DNA of 5,946 nt, from NCBI GenBank assembly GCA_002254975.1, contig NJEB01000070.1, forward strand, positions 1 to 5,946. The letters run 5' to 3'. A program made the translations under genes and the position numbers. Each line of letters starts with the position of its first letter. The stretch's first letter is position 1. The notes below the pieces were generated by a model. That model was not told where the DNA came from, did no database searches, and saw only the letters and a program-made list of their open reading frames with translations. The stretch is from Candidatus Hecatellales archaeon ex4484_218. Its GTDB lineage: Archaea; Thermoproteota; Bathyarchaeia; Hecatellales; Hecatellaceae. Positions 4,715 to 5,946 of the stretch are shown here, one piece after another.

Positions 4715-5572
4715 TTAACAGGTTCTTCGGACAACAACAACCGGGTAATGTTTAATTTTTCCTAGCATTTTCCATGTTACTCCATCAATGGTTGTATTTA
4801 GGTTTTTAGCCATCTCAAAAACAGTTCTTCCAGCACCAAAACCTCTAACCCTATCTGCAATTTCAGCTATAATTAAAGCTTTTTCAACTGGAAGTTTTTC
4901 TCCAGCAATTGTTAATGGTGTTGCATTAGGTCTAAAAAACTGTTTAAACATTCTACCAATAAGGTAAGCTAAAAAACCCATGTTTAAAATTTCTTTATAA
5001 CATGTTTTTCTTGTTGAAAGTTTAAGAGAAATTTTTTTACTTCTTAAAATGTAGGTTCTATCACTATCAACAACCATCAAAGTTAAATTTACACCCAATT
5101 TTTCAGCAAGCTTATTCTTTAAATAAACTGTTTTAGTTTGAAGATTCTTCATAGGTAAAACTACAAGATTGTAGGGAAGATTTGACCCATCAATTCCTCC
5201 CTCAGAGGTTGGTTTTAAAGTTTGAAGTAAACCTACAGTTTTTAAGGTTAACTGTTTATGGGTTGAACCTTCTCTTAGCGGGTAGGTTTTTAACCATTGG
5301 ATAGTTGAAGGTTTAAGCCTACAAACATAACCTAAAATCCATCCCCAAACAATTCTCATCCATAGATAAGTAAAAATTTTTGTAAAAATTGAAGGTTTAA
5401 TTTTTGATTCATCAAAAATTTGGCCAAAAGCAACCATTAAAGCTTTTTCTGATAAAACAACAATATCCCCATCAACAGCTTTATCTTTAAGCATCTTAGC
5501 TAAAAGTTCCACAACATCTGTTCCAGGTTTCCAATGTTTGGATGAAAAACGTATAACCTTATATTTTTCCAA
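4715..5572 (-). CDS. CofE-like protein with a coenzyme F420-0:gamma-glutamyl ligase domain
   Basis: CofE adds glutamates to coenzyme F420-0 using GTP. This 285-residue protein keeps the family's outline: AVDGDIVVLSEKAL (32-45, the DGD and S-K signature), SEGGIDGSNLP (123-133, like GVDxSN of CofE), a spaced LKNKLAEKLGVNLTLMVVDSD (151-171, near the metal/nucleotide site) and AEIADRVRGFGAGRT (236-250). It differs from ordinary CofE in a hydrophobic, tryptophan-rich stretch at about 61-84 (from SIFTKIF to WGWILGYVC) and in VVDSDRTY instead of the usual SDTxGR-type motif, so it may be a paralogue with a different acceptor. The start is a TTG at 5572. An in-frame stop lies upstream at 5602-5600 and the next in-frame ATG is 26 codons inside, so TTG is the best choice, though its ribosome site is weak. 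It lies 35 bp behind the membrane-protein gene on the same strand and converges on ftr. The proximity to F420-using mtd suggests an F420 link but does not prove one. Confidence 0.7.
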   Translation of the reverse strand: MEKYKVIRFSSKHWKPGTDVVELLAKMLKDKAVDGDIVVLSEKALMVAFGQIFDESKIKPSIFTKIFTYLWMRIVWGWILGYVCRLKPSTIQWLKTYPLREGSTHKQLTLKTVGLLQTLKPTSEGGIDGSNLPYNLVVLPMKNLQTKTVYLKNKLAEKLGVNLTLMVVDSDRTYILRSKKISLKLSTRKTCYKEILNMGFLAYLIGRMFKQFFRPNATPLTIAGEKLPVEKALIIAEIADRVRGFGAGRTVFEMAKNLNTTIDGVTWKMLGKIKHYPVVVVRRTC

Positions 5573-5607
5573 AACTCTACAACATAAAAAATTTAGGTTT
5601 TATTTTC

Positions 5608-5946
5608 TTAAAATTTTTCAGCTTCACTATAAAGTTGAGCTAAAGACCTTGAAACAAAAACTAAAACTAAAGGTGAAACCAGCAAAAGAATTATCCAACC
5701 AACATGAGGAATTGCACCTAAACTTCCAACAATAATTTCTAAAATAAAGATGACAATAAGCCAAGCTAGATACTTCCCCCAACCAATTTTACCAATAATT
5801 TTTAAAATTTCTCCGATTGAAAATGCTCCGGAAAACCTGTCTGTTTTTACCATGTGAGCTATAGCTATAGCTAAAATTATAGAGAAAAGAAATGTTAGGA
5901 TGATGCCTAAACCCAAGAATGTAATATTTGCGAAAACTAAATGGGG
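5608..5946 (-). CDS. DUF4013-type multi-pass membrane protein, C-terminal part (5' end outside the window)
   Basis: The frame is open from the right edge of the window (…PHLVFANITFLGLG) to the stop at 5608, so the start lies outside. A TTG at 5916 is unlikely to be the true start. The visible roughly 112 residues contain three hydrophobic segments: around LGIILTFLFSIILAIAIAHM, around YLAWLIVIFILEIIVGSLGA and around GWIILLLVSPLVLVFVS. A loop with KTDRFSGAFSIGEILKII separates the first two, and the C-terminus is SLAQLYSEAEKF. The AHxxxxDRFxxAF loop after a membrane helix and the closing QLYxEA are features I associate with the DUF4013 family, whose function is unknown. It may share a transcript with the CofE-like gene 35 bp downstream. 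No functional link to one-carbon metabolism is visible. Confidence 0.65.
   Translation of the reverse strand, partial: PHLVFANITFLGLGIILTFLFSIILAIAIAHMVKTDRFSGAFSIGEILKIIGKIGWGKYLAWLIVIFILEIIVGSLGAIPHVGWIILLLVSPLVLVFVSRSLAQLYSEAEKF

Overview
The window looks like an AT-rich archaeal chromosome segment devoted to one-carbon metabolism on the tetrahydromethanopterin/methanofuran cofactors. It carries recognisable genes for tungsten/molybdenum formylmethanofuran dehydrogenase (FmdD, FmdB, FmdA), F420-dependent methylene-H4MPT dehydrogenase (Mtd), formylmethanofuran:H4MPT formyltransferase (Ftr) and a CofE-like F420 ligase-domain protein. Mtd is known from archaea (methanogens, Archaeoglobi, ANME archaea, Bathyarchaeia and relatives) rather than bacteria. 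The TATA-like boxes and GGAGG ribosome sites also fit an archaeon. A Bathyarchaeia-like or related uncultured lineage running the archaeal methyl branch of the Wood-Ljungdahl pathway is my guess, but the window alone cannot fix the taxon.

Layout. On the minus strand, from about 3661 down to base 1, runs a tight gene string mtd - fmdD - fmdB - fmdA, with fmdA leaving the window at its left edge. Divergent from mtd, across a gap of roughly 110-135 bp with promoters on both strands, is ftr (3780-4712, plus strand). Convergent with ftr, and only 2 bp from its stop, is a minus-strand CofE-like gene (4715-5572). Behind that lies the C-terminal part of a DUF4013-type membrane protein, which leaves the window at the right edge. 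There is no non-coding stretch over 300 bp, no RNA gene, no CRISPR array and no mobile element that I can see.

How the genes work together. Fmd reduces CO2 to formylmethanofuran, Ftr moves the formyl group to H4MPT, and Mtd (after a cyclohydrolase not seen here) interconverts methenyl- and methylene-H4MPT with F420. The CofE-like protein may touch F420 polyglutamylation. The pathway can run in either direction.

The striking point is that mtd, fmdD and ftr are intact while fmdB and fmdA carry three independent lesions: an out-of-frame internal deletion in fmdB (about 1747-1757), a deletion that joins the fmdB 3' part out of frame to the fmdA 5' part (about 1366-1380), and a perfect 35-bp tandem duplication that shifts the frame in fmdA (175-244). 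In addition, FmdD and FmdB form one continuous reading frame. Either this organism is losing its formylmethanofuran dehydrogenase, or the left part of the window is a poorly assembled consensus. The sequence alone cannot decide between them.
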